A DNA stretch of 64,000 nucleotides from 2-02-FULL-55-14 sp964581115 (GTDB lineage Bacteria; Bacteroidota; Ignavibacteria; UBA10030). The stretch spans positions 1 through 64,000 of the forward strand of contig CAZOMY010000014.1 of the NCBI GenBank assembly GCA_964581115.1, given 5' to 3'. Within the stretch, counting starts at the first letter, position 1, and each line of letters starts with the position of its first letter. The position numbers and the translations under genes were made by a program. Of the stretch, positions 25,158-33,921 are shown piece by piece. The notes under the pieces are model-generated. The model was not told where the DNA came from. It saw nothing but the letters and a program-made list of their open reading frames with translations, and did not search any database.

Positions 25158-25213
25158 TTAACAGTTTGACAACACAGCCATAATATCGACCTCACGCCCA
25201 TTGTGTAGGTTGC
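25158..25213 (+). promoter_or_regulatory. 11-bp direct-repeat promoter before the porin-pst operon
   Basis: Pentamers TTAAC 25158, ACAAC 25169, ATAAT 25180 and CTCAC 25191 keep an exact 11-bp period. After 10 bp comes TAGGTTGC (25206-25213), similar to the TAGATTTG -7 box of 13342 and 19674. Individual repeats are degenerate, but the spacing is the same as in the two strong boxes. It lies 27 nt before the small membrane protein gene that precedes porin-pstSCAB-phoU. Confidence 0.5.
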
Positions 25214-25239
25214 GCTCACGCATACTTGGGACACCTCCA

Positions 25240-25398
25240 ATGGACCTCGAGCCAATGACGGCGGACCGGCCGCGTCTCTTCGACCTCGACCACGAGGACC
25301 TCAGGCCGATCGACAAGACCGAATTCAGGGCGCTCTCGATCATGATCACCGCGGCCTTTGTGGCCTACGCGGCGCTCATGGGTTGGTTGGTCCCCTGA
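25240..25398 (+). CDS. Small single-span membrane protein
   Basis: A 52-residue protein with an acidic N-terminus (about 1-30) and one transmembrane segment near the C-terminus (I-M-I-T-A-A-F-V-A-Y-A-A-L-M-G-W-L). I do not recognise a family. It is supported by position: the ATG lies 27 nt after the -7 element of a promoter sharing the 11-bp-repeat design, and the porin-pst genes follow. No good Shine-Dalgarno is visible. It could be a regulator of the transporter or sensor, as small membrane proteins often are, but that is a guess. The remaining spacer to 25604 holds a hairpin at 25451 and a possible second -7 element, TATATTGT at 25478. Confidence 0.5.
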   Translation: MDLEPMTADRPRLFDLDHEDLRPIDKTEFRALSIMITAAFVAYAALMGWLVP

Positions 25399-25450
25399 TC
25401 TCTCCGAAGCATTTCCCTCTGTTGAGGCCGCCGGCAAAGACCCCCGGGAT

Positions 25451-25477
25451 CAGCGGGCGATTGAGGCCGCTGTTTTG
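25451..25477 (+). terminator. Possible weak terminator or attenuator
   Basis: A 6-bp stem CAGCGG / CCGCTG with a 10-nt loop is followed by TTTTG. It falls between the small membrane protein gene and the porin gene. It may partly end transcription from the 25158 promoter, with TATATTGT at 25478 restarting it. Confidence 0.4.
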
Positions 25478-25604
25478 TATATTGTACGCCCGAGAGACAG
25501 AGCGGCGACCTGCGATCCCCGATCCTGTCTGCGCCCGTTAGATCGGGCATCTCCCCGACATCATTCATGAAGGACGACCGACGAACGCGGTCGTCGGAGG
25601 ATTC

Positions 25605-26948
25605 ATGTTGCGTCTCGCGCTGTGCGCCATGCTGGTCATCGGAGCGGGAGCGCCAATGGTTGGTCAGGAACACGATACTGCCGTTGAGGATCTGAGAGAA
25701 GAGATCGAGCGGCTCAAGTTCCAGCTGGAGAGTTTTCAGGAGATGTTTCTGGAAACGAACAGCACCATCGACATTCTGCGGCGATTGAAGCTCTCCGGAT
25801 ATGTACAGCCGCAGTTCCAAGCGGCCTCGTCCTCTGCGGGCGGGGCCTTCTCCGGCGGCTCCTTCGGTTCAGCGTCGACGTCGCGCTTCACCCTTCGGCG
25901 GGGCCGGTTCAAGGTCCAGTACACCAACGATCTGACCTTGTCGCAATTTGTCCTCCAGATCGACGTCACTCAGAACGGCGTCGGTATCAAGGACGCATAT
26001 GCCTCGATCCGGGATCCGTGGACGAGGTTCGTAGGACTCACCGCCGGCGTCTTTGACCGCCCGTTCGGGTTTGAGGTCCCGTACTCTTCGAGCATGCGGG
26101 AGAATCCTGAGCGCTCGCGCATGGCGCAAACGTTGTTTCCGGGCGAGCGTGAACTGGGGCTCAAGCTTGAGGTCCTCCCCGCCGAGATGCTGATCGACGG
26201 AGAGTGGCTCAGCTATTTCAACCTGCGCGTCGGCGTGTTTAACGGTACCGGGCCGTCGGCGAATGAGAATGATACGCGGAAGGATGTCATCGGCCGGCTG
26301 GGAGTGGAACTGCCGTTCGTCGATTGGCATGCTGCGGTCGACGCCGGAGTGTCGGTCTACCACGGCTCGGCCCGTTCGAACTCGCGGCGAGTGTGGTCGA
26401 TGGACCCCGCGATCAAGGATTTCCGGATCGATTCCAGCGCCGGGAACCTTGGCGTCTCGTATGACCGGACATACATCGGGGGAGATCTGCAGCTCTTCTA
26501 CGACGTCGAAGGAGTGGGGGGCTTTTCCGTTCGAATGGAGGCGGTCGCCGGCCGCCAACCCTCGACCCCGACCGACGTCCGCGTCTATACGTCGACCACG
26601 GCGGACATGGTCAGGCGCGACGTACGCGGCTTCTACATTACTGCGATCCAGAACGTCGGAACGCAGCACCAGTTCATTGTCCGGTACGACGAGTTCGACC
26701 CCAATACCGATGTGTCCGGGACGGACATCGGGGCGACTCCGGCCTCGCTTGTCACTCCGGCCGACGTCAAAGTTGCCACCTGGGGCTTCGGCTATATTTT
26801 TCACTGGGACGATAACGTCAAGTTCATGCTCTATTACGATCGCGTCCGGAATGAGCTGGTCCATGCATCGGCGGCCGGAGCCCTTGCGCCGTTCCGCGCC
26901 GACGTCAAGGACGATGTATTGACCTGGCGCTCACAGTTCTCGTTTTGA
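25605..26948 (+). CDS. Phosphate-selective porin (OprO/OprP-like)
   Basis: A 447-residue outer-membrane porin. After the signal peptide (about 1-20) there is a short coiled coil (E-D-L-R-E-E-I-E-R-L-K-F-Q-L, about 28-55), as in OprO/OprP porins, then a barrel of alternating strands with typical turns (D-A-Y-A-S-I-R-D-P, G-V-F-D-R-P-F-G-F-E). It ends S-Q-F-S-F, a terminal aromatic of barrel proteins. It would let phosphate or polyphosphate through the outer membrane for PstS. The ATG has GGAGG 5 nt upstream; an ACGACC / GGTCGT hairpin lies just before that site. It is 18 nt upstream of pstS, so it is co-transcribed with the high-affinity phosphate transporter. Confidence 0.85.
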   Translation: MLRLALCAMLVIGAGAPMVGQEHDTAVEDLREEIERLKFQLESFQEMFLETNSTIDILRRLKLSGYVQPQFQAASSSAGGAFSGGSFGSASTSRFTLRRGRFKVQYTNDLTLSQFVLQIDVTQNGVGIKDAYASIRDPWTRFVGLTAGVFDRPFGFEVPYSSSMRENPERSRMAQTLFPGERELGLKLEVLPAEMLIDGEWLSYFNLRVGVFNGTGPSANENDTRKDVIGRLGVELPFVDWHAAVDAGVSVYHGSARSNSRRVWSMDPAIKDFRIDSSAGNLGVSYDRTYIGGDLQLFYDVEGVGGFSVRMEAVAGRQPSTPTDVRVYTSTTADMVRRDVRGFYITAIQNVGTQHQFIVRYDEFDPNTDVSGTDIGATPASLVTPADVKVATWGFGYIFHWDDNVKFMLYYDRVRNELVHASAAGALAPFRADVKDDVLTWRSQFSF

Positions 26949-26966
26949 CCGCAACTCGCGAGGATC

Positions 26967-27794
26967 ATGATGACCCTGTACCGTGCACTCCTTCTCGGGT
27001 GCCTGCCCCTGCTTCTCTCAGCGCAACCCAGCGGATCGATCACCGTGAAGGGATCGGACACGATGATCCTTCTGGCGCAGCGCTGGGCGGAGGTCTACAT
27101 GTCGAAGCATCCGGCCGTGACGATCCAGGTCACCGGCGGAGGATCGGGCACCGGTATTTCGGCGCTCATCAACGGAACCACCGACATCTGCAACGCCTCG
27201 AGGCCGATGAAAGCCTCCGAGCGCCAGAAGTTGCGCAGACGGGTCAATGCGCTTGGGGTCGAGATCAAGGCCGCCAAAGACGGCATTACCATCTACGTCA
27301 ACGAGTCCAACCCAGTCAAGCACATCACGATCGATCAGTTGCGCAAGATCTATTTGGGACAGATCACGAACTGGAAGGAGGTCGGGGGGGATGACGGTCG
27401 CATCATCCTCTATGGACGCGAGAACAACTCCGGCACGTACGTTTACTTCAAAGACAACATCCTCGACGGCCGCGACTTCGCGCTCAACACGCAGAATCTA
27501 CCAGGGACGGCGGCGGTGGTGAATGCGGTCTCGAAGGACAAGAACGGGGTCGGATACGGAGGTGCCGCATACACCAAGGGCGTCCGCATGCTTCCGCTGA
27601 AGGCTGATGAGTCTTCTCCTCCATACGTCCCGACCGAAGAATCGATCCGCACCGGGGTCTATCCCATCACGCGCTTCCTCCTCCTGTACACGGCCACCCG
27701 TCCCTCCGGAGTCATCAAGGATTATATCGACTGGATCCTGAGCGACGAGGGGCAGGCGTTGGTGACGGAGGTCGGATTCTTCCCCCTTCGTTGA
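26967..27794 (+). CDS. pstS: Phosphate ABC transporter substrate-binding protein
   Basis: A 275-residue periplasmic binding protein. The signal peptide ends near L-S-A-Q (residue 20). The PstS fold is shown by G-S-D-T-M near the N-terminus of the mature chain, G-G-G-S-G-T-G-I-S-A-L and S-R-P-M-K, the loops that hydrogen-bond phosphate. The later N-N-S-G-T-Y segment matches the R-x-x-S-G-T phosphate-binding loop. Size is that of the shorter PstS class common outside enterobacteria. Two adjacent ATG codons (26967, 26970) follow GCGAGG; I use the first. pstC follows 25 nt after the stop. Confidence 0.93.
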   Translation: MMTLYRALLLGCLPLLLSAQPSGSITVKGSDTMILLAQRWAEVYMSKHPAVTIQVTGGGSGTGISALINGTTDICNASRPMKASERQKLRRRVNALGVEIKAAKDGITIYVNESNPVKHITIDQLRKIYLGQITNWKEVGGDDGRIILYGRENNSGTYVYFKDNILDGRDFALNTQNLPGTAAVVNAVSKDKNGVGYGGAAYTKGVRMLPLKADESSPPYVPTEESIRTGVYPITRFLLLYTATRPSGVIKDYIDWILSDEGQALVTEVGFFPLR

Positions 27795-27819
27795 ACAGAC
27801 CCCGCCGATTCCAGCCTCC

Positions 27820-28875
27820 ATGCGCTCTAGAGACCTGTCAAGCCCGCGCTTTCGACTGGGCGAATTCCTCATCGAACGTCTCATTGGAGTGACGGCGTTC
27901 GTGTCGTTCGCCGCTATCATCCTGATCGTCGTCTTCGCCGTCAGGGAGGCGTTGCCCGTGTTCACAGGACTGCCGGAGGTTGCCTCGTCCGATCCTGTGT
28001 GGCAAGAACCGATGGAATCCTACGGGGAGGAGGCCCTCGGAGAGCAAGCCCGAGAGCTGGCCGCCGAGACGGCCCAACGCGAGGATGGACGCCGGGAGGC
28101 GCCTGATGCCGAGGCGACGCTCTCGAACCTTCTGGGGTCGGTGTGGCAGCCGGTCTCCTCCGAGCCGCGCTACGGTCTGTGGCCGCTCTTCGCGGGAAGT
28201 CTCAAGGTCTCGCTTATCTCGATCCTCATCGGGGCTCCGTTGGCGATCCTGGCATCGCTGTTCACAACCGCGTTCGCGTCGCCTCGGCTGAAGGAGGTTC
28301 TAAAGCCAACGATCGAGCTGCTCGCCGGCATTCCGTCCGTCGTGATCGGGTTCTTTGCGCTGATCGCCATGGCATCGACGCTTCAATCGATCCTGGGAAC
28401 CACGTTCCGATTGAACGCGCTGGTCGGCGGGCTCGCACTCGCGTTGGCTGTGATCCCGATCGTGTACACGATCGCCGAGGATGCCCTCGCCTCCGTGCCC
28501 CATTCGTTGACGGAGGCCTCGCTGGCCCTTGGCGCAACACGGTGGCAGACGGCCCTCTTCATCATCCTGCCTGCGGCCACTCCCGGCATCTTTGCGGCCG
28601 TCCTGCTCGGCATTGGCCGGGCCTTCGGCGAGACGATGATCGTGCTCATGGCGACCGGCAACGCCGCGCTCGCGACGTGGAATCCCGCCGACCCGGTCAG
28701 AACGATGTCGGCCACGATCGGAGCGGAGATGGCCGAGGTCGTCTTTGGAGATATCCACTACAGCGTGCTCTTTCTCATCGGCGGCATCCTGTTCCTCGTG
28801 ACGTTTGTGCTGAACGCGGTGGCCGAGTTCTACGTTCGACGCCGTCTCATGGCGCGATTCGGGGAGAAAGGGTGA
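27820..28875 (+). CDS. pstC: Phosphate ABC transporter permease PstC
   Basis: A 351-residue inner-membrane permease. The first transmembrane helix is at about residues 20-45. There follows a large polar, Glu/Ala-rich periplasmic loop (about 50-105). Five further helices and the cytoplasmic coupling segment E-A-S-L-A-L-G-A-T-R-W-Q-T complete the PstC/CysTW-type core (S-L-K-V-S-L-I-S-I-L-I-G-A-P, G-I-P-S-V-V-I-G-F-F). The acidic loop is longer than in the usual PstC; its role is unknown. The stop shares its final A with the pstA start (TGATG), so the two are translationally coupled. Confidence 0.93.
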   Translation: MRSRDLSSPRFRLGEFLIERLIGVTAFVSFAAIILIVVFAVREALPVFTGLPEVASSDPVWQEPMESYGEEALGEQARELAAETAQREDGRREAPDAEATLSNLLGSVWQPVSSEPRYGLWPLFAGSLKVSLISILIGAPLAILASLFTTAFASPRLKEVLKPTIELLAGIPSVVIGFFALIAMASTLQSILGTTFRLNALVGGLALALAVIPIVYTIAEDALASVPHSLTEASLALGATRWQTALFIILPAATPGIFAAVLLGIGRAFGETMIVLMATGNAALATWNPADPVRTMSATIGAEMAEVVFGDIHYSVLFLIGGILFLVTFVLNAVAEFYVRRRLMARFGEKG

Positions 28876-29777
28876 TGCGGAACGCGCGCTGGTTGGGACG
28901 GCTCACGTGGATCGCCACGGCCGGGGCGGCCGCGAGCATCGTGCTCACGATCGCGCTCGTGATGGCCAACGTCGTCATCGGCGGCTGGACGACGCTGTCG
29001 TGGGAGTTCCTTTTTACGCCGCCTCGCGAGGGAATGACCGAAGGCGGCGTGTTCCCGGCTATCGTCGGCACCTTTCTTCGCGTCGTCATCATGTCGCTCA
29101 TCGGCGTTCCGGTCGGAGCCGTGACCGCGATCTATCTCAGCGAATATGCCAGGCCCGACGCGCTGTTCGCCCGGATCATCCGCTTCGCCGTCAAGACGCT
29201 GGCCGGCGTCCCCGCGATCGTCTTCGGGCTCTTTGGCCTGGGTTTCTTCGTCCAATTCGTCGGTACCGGCATGGACCGCGCGTTCGGGTCGGGCGACGAG
29301 TTGCGCTGGGGCCAGCCCAATCTGCTCTGGGCAAGCCTGACGATGGCGCTCCTCACGTTACCGGTCGTCATCGTGGCGGTCGAAGAGGCGATCGCCACCG
29401 TTCCGAGAGAACTGCGGGAGGCGAGCCTGGCTCTCGGAGCCACCCGGTGGCAGACGATCGCCCGCGTGGTCATTCCGAATTCAGTCACCGGCTTGTTGAC
29501 GGGGGGAGTTCTCGCGGTCAGCCGGGGCGCTGGAGAGGTCGCTCCGATCCTGTTCACGGGCGCGGCGTACTTTCTGCCGCATCTGCCCGACTCGCTTTCG
29601 GACCAGTTCATGGACCTCGGGTACCATGTCTACGTGATGTCGACCCAATCGCACAATGTCGAGGCGACCTTGGGCATTCAGTACGCCACGACGCTTGTCT
29701 TGTTACTGCTGACCTTCACCCTGAATCTCACCGCCGTCGTCCTGCGGTATCGCATGCGACGGCGCATCCGTGCCTGA
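28875..29777 (+). CDS. pstA: Phosphate ABC transporter permease PstA
   Basis: A 300-residue permease partner of PstC. Six hydrophobic segments, the G-V-P-A-I-V-F-G-L-F-G-L motif and the coupling helix E-A-S-L-A-L-G-A-T-R-W-Q-T are visible. The ATG at 28875 overlaps the pstC stop by one base; a much longer open frame upstream is out of frame with pstC and not real. pstB begins 3 nt after the stop. Confidence 0.93.
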   Translation: MRNARWLGRLTWIATAGAAASIVLTIALVMANVVIGGWTTLSWEFLFTPPREGMTEGGVFPAIVGTFLRVVIMSLIGVPVGAVTAIYLSEYARPDALFARIIRFAVKTLAGVPAIVFGLFGLGFFVQFVGTGMDRAFGSGDELRWGQPNLLWASLTMALLTLPVVIVAVEEAIATVPRELREASLALGATRWQTIARVVIPNSVTGLLTGGVLAVSRGAGEVAPILFTGAAYFLPHLPDSLSDQFMDLGYHVYVMSTQSHNVEATLGIQYATTLVLLLLTFTLNLTAVVLRYRMRRRIRA

Positions 29778-29780
29778 GCC

Positions 29781-30551
29781 ATGACGAACGACGACGCGGA
29801 CATCCGGGTCCGCACCGAGGGATTGTCCCTGTACTACGGCGCAAAGCAGGCGCTGCGCGACATCACCGTCGAGGTGCGGCGCGGGCGCGTGACGGCGCTC
29901 ATCGGCCCGTCCGGATGCGGCAAGTCGACCTTCCTCCGGTCGCTCAATCGCATGAACGACCTGATCGCAAACGTGCGCACGGAGGGTAAAGTGTTCATCG
30001 ACGGCACCGACATCTACGGTCCCGGGGTCGATGCTTCGGAGCTGCGAAAACGCGTCGGCATGATCTTTCAGAAGTCCAACCCGTTCCCCAAATCGATCTA
30101 CGAGAATATCGCCTACGGACCCCGGATCAACGGCGTCTCGGACCGCACGGCCCTCGACGAGATCGTCGAACGGTCGCTTCGCCAGGCGGCGTTGTGGGAT
30201 GAGGTCAAGGACGACCTGACGAAGAGCGGCCTTGCCCTGTCGGGCGGACAGCAACAGCGCCTGTGCATCGCCAGGGCGATGGCCGTCAATCCGGAGATCC
30301 TGCTGATGGACGAGCCCGCCAGCGCGCTCGATCCGATCGCGACGGCCAAGATCGAAGAGCTCATCTACCAGCTGAAAAGCACGTACACGATCATCATCGT
30401 CACGCACAACATGCAACAGGCGGCCCGCGTCAGCGATGACACGGCGTTCTTCTATCTCGGCGAGCTGATCGAAATGTCTGAAACGAAGCGGATCTTCACC
30501 GCTCCGTCGAAGAAGCAGACCGAGGACTATGTCACCGGCAGGTTCGGCTGA
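29781..30551 (+). CDS. pstB: Phosphate ABC transporter ATPase
   Basis: A 256-residue ABC ATPase of PstB size. Walker A is G-P-S-G-C-G-K-S-T (about residues 40-48), the signature is L-S-G-G-Q-Q-Q-R, Walker B is I-L-L-M-D-E-P-A-S-A-L-D, and the switch histidine is in I-V-T-H-N-M-Q-Q-A. The PstB-specific R-S-L-N-R-M-N-D-L after Walker A is present. It powers PstCA. It lies 3 nt after pstA and 26 nt before phoU. Confidence 0.95.
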   Translation: MTNDDADIRVRTEGLSLYYGAKQALRDITVEVRRGRVTALIGPSGCGKSTFLRSLNRMNDLIANVRTEGKVFIDGTDIYGPGVDASELRKRVGMIFQKSNPFPKSIYENIAYGPRINGVSDRTALDEIVERSLRQAALWDEVKDDLTKSGLALSGGQQQRLCIARAMAVNPEILLMDEPASALDPIATAKIEELIYQLKSTYTIIIVTHNMQQAARVSDDTAFFYLGELIEMSETKRIFTAPSKKQTEDYVTGRFG

Positions 30552-30577
30552 ACCGCCGCACGAACGGAGGGATCGAG

Positions 30578-31258
30578 ATGGAACGACGGTTCGAACGGGA
30601 ACTGGAGAGTCTGAAGACGTACATCATCAAGATGGGGAGCGTCGTCGAGGACAATATGACCAATGCCCTCGACGCGGTGTTGCGCGAAGACACGTCGCTC
30701 GCCGCCAAGGTCATCGAGGGCGACGGCCGGATCAATGCGCTCGAGATCGAGATCGACAATGCAGTCATCGATCTCCTCGCTCTTCAGCAGCCGGTGGCGT
30801 CCGACCTCCGGCTGATCCTGGCGGTTCAGAAGATCAACAACGACCTGGAGCGGATCGGCGACCATGCCGTCAACATCGCCGAATCGGCGCAGTGGCTGGC
30901 CGCCACGAAGGGCCGCGAGCCGCTGTTGCAGATCCCCCGGATGGCCGAGCTCACGCGCACCGTCCTCCGCCACGCTCTCGACAGCTTTATTCTTCTCGAC
31001 CCGAAGCTCGCGCAGACCGTGCTCGAGCGCGACGACCAGATCGACCAGCTCAACCGTGAGACCGTGCTCGAGGTCATCGGTCTCATCAAGTCGGACGCGC
31101 GCACGGTCGATAGCGGCATGCAGATCATTCGCATCAGCCGCAATCTGGAACGCGTCGGAGATCTCGCCACTAATATCGCCGAAGAGGTCATCTTTCTGAC
31201 GCAGGCGCGCGTCGTGAAGCATCATGCCATGGAGGCGCATCACCACCCAAGGCAGTGA
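30578..31258 (+). CDS. phoU: Phosphate signalling protein PhoU
   Basis: A 226-residue protein forming two three-helix bundles. Each half carries the PhoU metal-binding pattern: R-I-G-D-H-A-V-N-I-A-E in the first and R-V-G-D-L-A-T-N-I-A-E-E in the second. PhoU represses the phosphate regulon sensor through PstB when phosphate is ample. It is the last gene of the porin-pst operon; no PhoR/PhoB pair is in this window, so the response regulator that reads the 11-bp boxes must be elsewhere. GGAGG precedes the ATG at about 7 nt. Confidence 0.93.
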   Translation: MERRFERELESLKTYIIKMGSVVEDNMTNALDAVLREDTSLAAKVIEGDGRINALEIEIDNAVIDLLALQQPVASDLRLILAVQKINNDLERIGDHAVNIAESAQWLAATKGREPLLQIPRMAELTRTVLRHALDSFILLDPKLAQTVLERDDQIDQLNRETVLEVIGLIKSDARTVDSGMQIIRISRNLERVGDLATNIAEEVIFLTQARVVKHHAMEAHHHPRQ

Positions 31259-31355
31259 ACGGTGATCCCCTGTCTGCGGCTCGGGGACCCGAGCGCATTC
31301 GCCCAGTCGTATCCGCCCCCGCGCTTCCGGCCGGGCCCAAGACGACCTTGAAAAC

Positions 31356-31376
31356 CCGTCCGGCGGGACCGGACGG
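31356..31376 (+). other. 8-bp hairpin just before the GT39-like gene
   Basis: CCGTCCGG and CCGGACGG form a perfect 8-bp stem with a 5-nt loop, ending 9 nt before the ATG at 31386, with no T-run after it. It could hide the ribosome site of the next gene or act as a factor-dependent end of the pst transcript. I see no Shine-Dalgarno outside it. Confidence 0.5.
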
Positions 31377-31385
31377 CCACCTAGC

Positions 31386-33854
31386 ATGTGTCGCGTGAAG
31401 ACCCCCGAACGCCGTCTCCTGATCCTCATCGCGATCCTCGCGCTGGCCAGCCTCCTGTCCGTCAACGATGCCCTGTTGTACACCCCGGACAGCGCCCGGT
31501 ATCTGATCTGGGCCCAGTCGCTGAGCCGGTTCGACGGGTTCAACGATTTCACGCTTCCCGACCCGACTCGCTACGTCGTTCACGCCCCGTTCTATCCGTT
31601 CGTGCTCGTCCCCGCGGCGTGGATCGATCCGGGCGGCGTCGTGGCCGCCAAGGTCACGAATATTCTCCTCGGTGCCTTTCTTGTCTGGCTGTTCTTCCGA
31701 TGGTTAAGGCGTACCGTCGGGCCGGCGGTCGCGGCCTGGACATCGTCGCTGTTGGCCGTCAATGCCCTGACGCTGATCTACAGCGCCCAGGTGCTGTCGG
31801 AGGTCCCCTTCGCGATCGCCTTTGTCGGTGCGGCAATGCTGGCGGAAGACCTCGACCAGTTTTCGAACGGCAGGACGGCGGCGGAACTCGCGGCGATCGT
31901 GCTGGCGCTGGGAGCCGCGATGTTCCTGCGCGAGATCGGCGTGACCCTCGTCGCCGCATTCGTGGTGCTCTGGTGGCTGGCCGGACACCGGCGCACGGTC
32001 TTCATCGTCGGAGGACTCTGCCTGCTGGTCTACGCGCTGTGGTTCCTCCGCAACGAGGTCATTGTTGCCGGCATCGAACAGCCACCGCTTCGCAACAGCA
32101 AGCTGTTGACGGCCCACCTGTACACTGCCCAGGATGAGAGTCTCGTCGCCGAGTTGACGGCGCGCGTCATCACGAATGCACGCGTGTACGGCAATCATCT
32201 CGCATCACTCGTCTTCGCCCCCGACCTCGGCCAGCGCTCGCACGCGCTCATTCCGATCGGCTCGTGGCACGTGCAAGCGACGATGGCGGCGCTCACCGTC
32301 CTTCGCCCGCTCTACCTTGTCATCACGCTGGTCCTGCCTGCTTTCGCGATCATCGTCGGTCGGAGAACGACCCCTTCCGTCAAGCGTGTCGCCGTGTTCC
32401 TCGGGCTGTACGCCGTCCCCGTGTTGCTCTACCCGATCAACGACATCCGGTTCCTGTATCCGGTCCTCATCGGGTTCCTCTTTCTCGGCGCGGTTGGATG
32501 GCGGGAGGGATGGTCTCGCTTGGGCGGTCGCCTGCCGGCATTGCTTCTGAGGCCGGTCGCGATCGTGGCCGTGCTGCTGGCGTACGTTCCCCACACCGTG
32601 TGGGCGACGGCCTACTTCGCGATCAACGGACGCATGGCGCACGACCGTGAGCGACTCTTGCAAGACCCCGGCGCGCCCGACTATTACCGCAAAACGCTCG
32701 CCGAGGCCGGTCGATGGTTGCGGGAGAACGTCGAACCCGGCGCGACCATCCTCTCGCGTTGGAAAGAGGTGGCGCTCGAAGCGGGCGACCGACACGTTCT
32801 CGACGTCGACCCGCAAATGACCCCCGACAATTTCGACAGGACGATCCGCGACTATGACGTCCGCTACATCGCCTCGGTGACCTGGCTGTCGGGTCTTCGC
32901 GAGAACGAGACGCAACTCGAGTACTCGTCCAAGTACCGGTTCGTTCCGCTCCATCGCGCCGGCTCGGTCGAGATCTTGAGGGTCGAGCCGAAGGACACCG
33001 CGCGGTCGGCGCCTCAGATGGTCCGCTCGACGGATGACAGCGTCGTGGTGTTCCGGACGGCCGTGCGCATGCTTCGTCGGAGCGATCCGGCGGTGGCGGA
33101 GTCGCTGCTGCAGGCAGCGGAGCAACGAATGGGTCGGTTCGCTTCGATCGTCTATCAGCGCGCCGTGGCAAAGGCCCTGGCCGGCCGATTGGACGAGGCC
33201 ATGGAGATATTCGAGCGCGTCCGGTCGATCCCGCAGGCCGGCTCGTTGTTGCAGCAGTCCTATTATCACACCGAGATCATCTCACGCTGGCGGGTGGCGC
33301 GGGGATTGCCTCCGGGCGACGAGCGGGCGACGCGGTTCCATGTTGTCGGCGTGAACTACTGGGAGCTCGGCTATCGGGAGCAGGCGTATCGGATGATCGA
33401 TTCGTCGCTGGCCTCGCAGCCCGGCTTCTTCCCGGCGCTCATCTTTGCATCGATCTTCCGCTATCAGGATGGGCAGACGGCCCCTGCCAGGAGCTTCCTG
33501 CTGAGGGCGTCGGAGCTGCAGCCCGCCAATCCGTTGGTCACAACCATGCGCCTCGTCCTCGATGAAGAAGAGCGATGGGCGAGCGCCCGGACGGCCGAGC
33601 AGCGCGCCGACGCTCGCAGACGGCAGGCACAGGCCTTCATGATGGTGAACATGCGCGAGGATGCCGTCGACGCGTGGCGGGGAGTGTTGCAGGAAGTGCC
33701 GAACGACGTGCCGGCCCTGGCAGCGATGACGGGATTGATGGAGGACAAACGGCGATTCGGCCCCGCCCGCGCCTACGCCCAACGTTGGGTCGAAGCTTCC
33801 GCGAATGCGCCTGAAGCACGGGAGCGACTCGAAGCGCTCGAGCGACGCTGGTAG
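31386..33854 (+). CDS. GT39-like integral membrane protein with TPR-like tail (paralogue 1)
   Basis: An 822-residue protein. The first 400 residues contain about ten hydrophobic segments and, in the first periplasmic loop, T-P-D-S-A-R-Y-L-I-W-A, which resembles the D-x-x-x-Y loop of dolichyl-phosphate-mannose/ArnT-type (GT39) glycosyltransferases, where an acidic residue is catalytic. A soluble domain follows, and residues about 560-822 are helical repeats (A-x-A-L-A-G-R-L-D-E-A-M-E-I-F, G-Y-R-E-Q-A-Y) that look like TPRs. A similar protein is encoded at 56769-59102. It would transfer a lipid-linked sugar outside the membrane; substrate and acceptor are unknown. GTG at 31395 is an alternative start. 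Confidence 0.75.
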   Translation: MCRVKTPERRLLILIAILALASLLSVNDALLYTPDSARYLIWAQSLSRFDGFNDFTLPDPTRYVVHAPFYPFVLVPAAWIDPGGVVAAKVTNILLGAFLVWLFFRWLRRTVGPAVAAWTSSLLAVNALTLIYSAQVLSEVPFAIAFVGAAMLAEDLDQFSNGRTAAELAAIVLALGAAMFLREIGVTLVAAFVVLWWLAGHRRTVFIVGGLCLLVYALWFLRNEVIVAGIEQPPLRNSKLLTAHLYTAQDESLVAELTARVITNARVYGNHLASLVFAPDLGQRSHALIPIGSWHVQATMAALTVLRPLYLVITLVLPAFAIIVGRRTTPSVKRVAVFLGLYAVPVLLYPINDIRFLYPVLIGFLFLGAVGWREGWSRLGGRLPALLLRPVAIVAVLLAYVPHTVWATAYFAINGRMAHDRERLLQDPGAPDYYRKTLAEAGRWLRENVEPGATILSRWKEVALEAGDRHVLDVDPQMTPDNFDRTIRDYDVRYIASVTWLSGLRENETQLEYSSKYRFVPLHRAGSVEILRVEPKDTARSAPQMVRSTDDSVVVFRTAVRMLRRSDPAVAESLLQAAEQRMGRFASIVYQRAVAKALAGRLDEAMEIFERVRSIPQAGSLLQQSYYHTEIISRWRVARGLPPGDERATRFHVVGVNYWELGYREQAYRMIDSSLASQPGFFPALIFASIFRYQDGQTAPARSFLLRASELQPANPLVTTMRLVLDEEERWASARTAEQRADARRRQAQAFMMVNMREDAVDAWRGVLQEVPNDVPALAAMTGLMEDKRRFGPARAYAQRWVEASANAPEARERLEALERRW

Positions 33855-33921
33855 TCGGAGGCCCGACGGTTGCTCAGGGGATTCGCGAACAAAGTCAGAC
33901 TCGTGGCTGCGGAAGGCCCCT

